From Rhabdornis inornatus (Eukaryota; Chordata; Aves; Passeriformes; Rhabdornithidae), in assembly GCA_013397075.1 (NCBI GenBank), contig VWZS01010096.1:310001-374000 (forward strand): DNA of 64,000 nt, read 5' to 3'. Below, in pieces: positions 1 through 64,000 of this stretch. Each line of letters starts with the position of its first letter. Within the stretch, counting starts at the first letter, position 1. The notes beneath the pieces are model-generated. The model made no database searches, was not told the origin of the DNA, and was given only the letters and a program-made list of their open reading frames with translations. Position numbers and translations under genes: made by a program.

Positions 1-959
1 GCCCTTTCCTTCCTCAGGTCCTCTGACACCAGCATCTGCTGCCACTTGTCCTGGCTCAGGGTGGCTCCTGGAGAAGGGTTGTGTAAGACCTAGACATGGA
101 TGTAGGATTTAGGATTGCTCATAAGGGTCCAACCACATCCTGTTGCCAAGGTGCTGCTGACCCCTTTGGGGTCTTGCTGGGGTGTGGCTGAGCTGGGATA
201 TCTCCACAGGGATTTCCACCCTGCCTGAACTGAAGGTCAGACCCAGGTGCTATCAGTGCCTTGAGCTGTGAATGCTCAGCCAAGTGCTCTGCAGCTGCCC
301 GTGCCACCTGGGTTTATCCTGCTGCCCACAGGGTGCTTGGTGAGGGCACACAGTGGACTGATCCAGGTCAGATCCCCAGGACCTGCCAGGGATGCTCCAT
401 CCTCCTCAGGCTGTGCAGGTGCTTCCTCCCATGGGGACGTTTTTGGGCAAGGGCTGCTGATACCTTGTGACACCTCCCCTTTCTGACTCCCGTCTCCTGC
501 TGATTTGTGATGGAAAAGAGAAGGAAAACAGGGACATGCTAACCCTGGCCAGCAGTGTGCCATGCCAGGGAGAGCCTCCCTGATGCTGCCAAGGACCAGG
601 CCAAACCTTCTTCCAGTCAAAGCCCAGCCTGGTTGTCCCGCTTCAAACCTTGTGTCCACCTTCTGGGCTCCTTGCACAAGTAGCATCTCTCTCCCAGGGG
701 AGTTTTCATCCCAAAACACCTCTGTTTGATGTTGTATGAGCTTGGGGAGGAGGTGATGAGGCCCGGCAGGTCTTCAGGGAGAAAGGTTTTGGGGGGCTCT
801 CACCCCTCTCATTTCCAAACAACACTGAGGTGGGCTTCACCCTCCTGCCTGAGAGCAGCGTGTGTGGTTGTTCCCATGGGGAAAACAGGTGAAACGAAGG
901 GTGGGCTGGAGGGTTGGGGGTGTCACCCACCTCTTCTCTGCTCCTTAACTCCCCTCCAC
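1..959 (+). other. CACNA1E: 3' part of intron 1 of CACNA1E
   Basis: This is non-coding sequence upstream of the first exon in the window. I see no repeat family or gene in it. Its last 20 bases carry a U12-type branch point and an AC acceptor, listed separately. The donor and exon 1 are outside the window. Confidence 0.8.
941..959 (+). promoter_or_regulatory. CACNA1E: U12-type (minor spliceosome) branch point and AC acceptor of intron 1
   Basis: CTCCTTAAC at 941-949 matches the U12 branch consensus TTCCTTAAC in 8 of 9 bases. The expected exon boundary falls right after the dinucleotide AC at 958-959, 10-11 nt downstream of the branch adenosine. No AG precedes the expected boundary. AT-AC minor introns are known at this position in voltage-gated sodium and calcium channel alpha genes. 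The matching ATATCC donor must lie upstream of the window. Confidence 0.82.

Positions 960-64000
<63,041 letters not shown>

Overview
The window is vertebrate genomic DNA, almost certainly from a bird. It holds one gene: the central part of CACNA1E, which encodes the pore-forming alpha1E subunit of the R-type voltage-gated calcium channel Cav2.3, on the + strand. The avian assignment rests on many CR1 LINE fragments on both strands, CR1 being the dominant avian retroposon. It is also supported by two solo LTRs of one endogenous-retrovirus-type family and by the compact introns. The species cannot be read from the sequence. An ordinary intron/exon genome with GT-AG (and a few unusual) splice sites excludes a prokaryotic reading.

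I could place 36 coding exons, numbered 2 to 37 here by inference from the gene family, from 960 to the window end. They join into one uninterrupted reading frame of 4708 nt (about 1569 codons). Exon 1 (N-terminus and promoter) lies upstream of the window. The end of domain IV, the EF-hand/IQ region and the C-terminus lie downstream. Layout: domain I in exons 2-7 (960-26424, with three introns over 10 kb); I-II linker with the beta-subunit-binding AID in exons 8-11 (37496-39579); domain II in exons 11-17 (39370-42889); II-III loop in exons 18-22 (44483-50263), including the tandem look-alike exons 19 and 20; domain III in exons 22-30 (to 59570), including a 12-nt microexon; domain IV in exons 31-37 (59763 to the end). 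All four selectivity-filter glutamates (EEEE) and all four S4 segments are present, so the locus looks functional.

The introns hold CR1 fragments, including a nested pair and a decayed reverse-transcriptase piece. They also hold two LTRs of one family in opposite orientation, a G-quadruplex-prone (GGGAT)n array interrupted by an assembly gap, several dinucleotide repeats, a perfect 25-bp hairpin, and non-repetitive AT-rich blocks that may be regulatory. No other protein-coding gene, tRNA, rRNA, CRISPR array or operon was seen.

The most interesting signals concern splicing. Intron 1 ends as a U12-type AT-AC intron and intron 16 looks U12-like. Exon 10 has a GC donor with an in-frame GT donor 45 nt downstream. 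Exon 19 is a cassette that repeats the start of exon 20 and is followed by a (TG)12 tract. The 12-nt microexon in the IIIS3-S4 linker is preceded by a cluster of UGC motifs. Intron 20 is short, in frame and free of stop codons.
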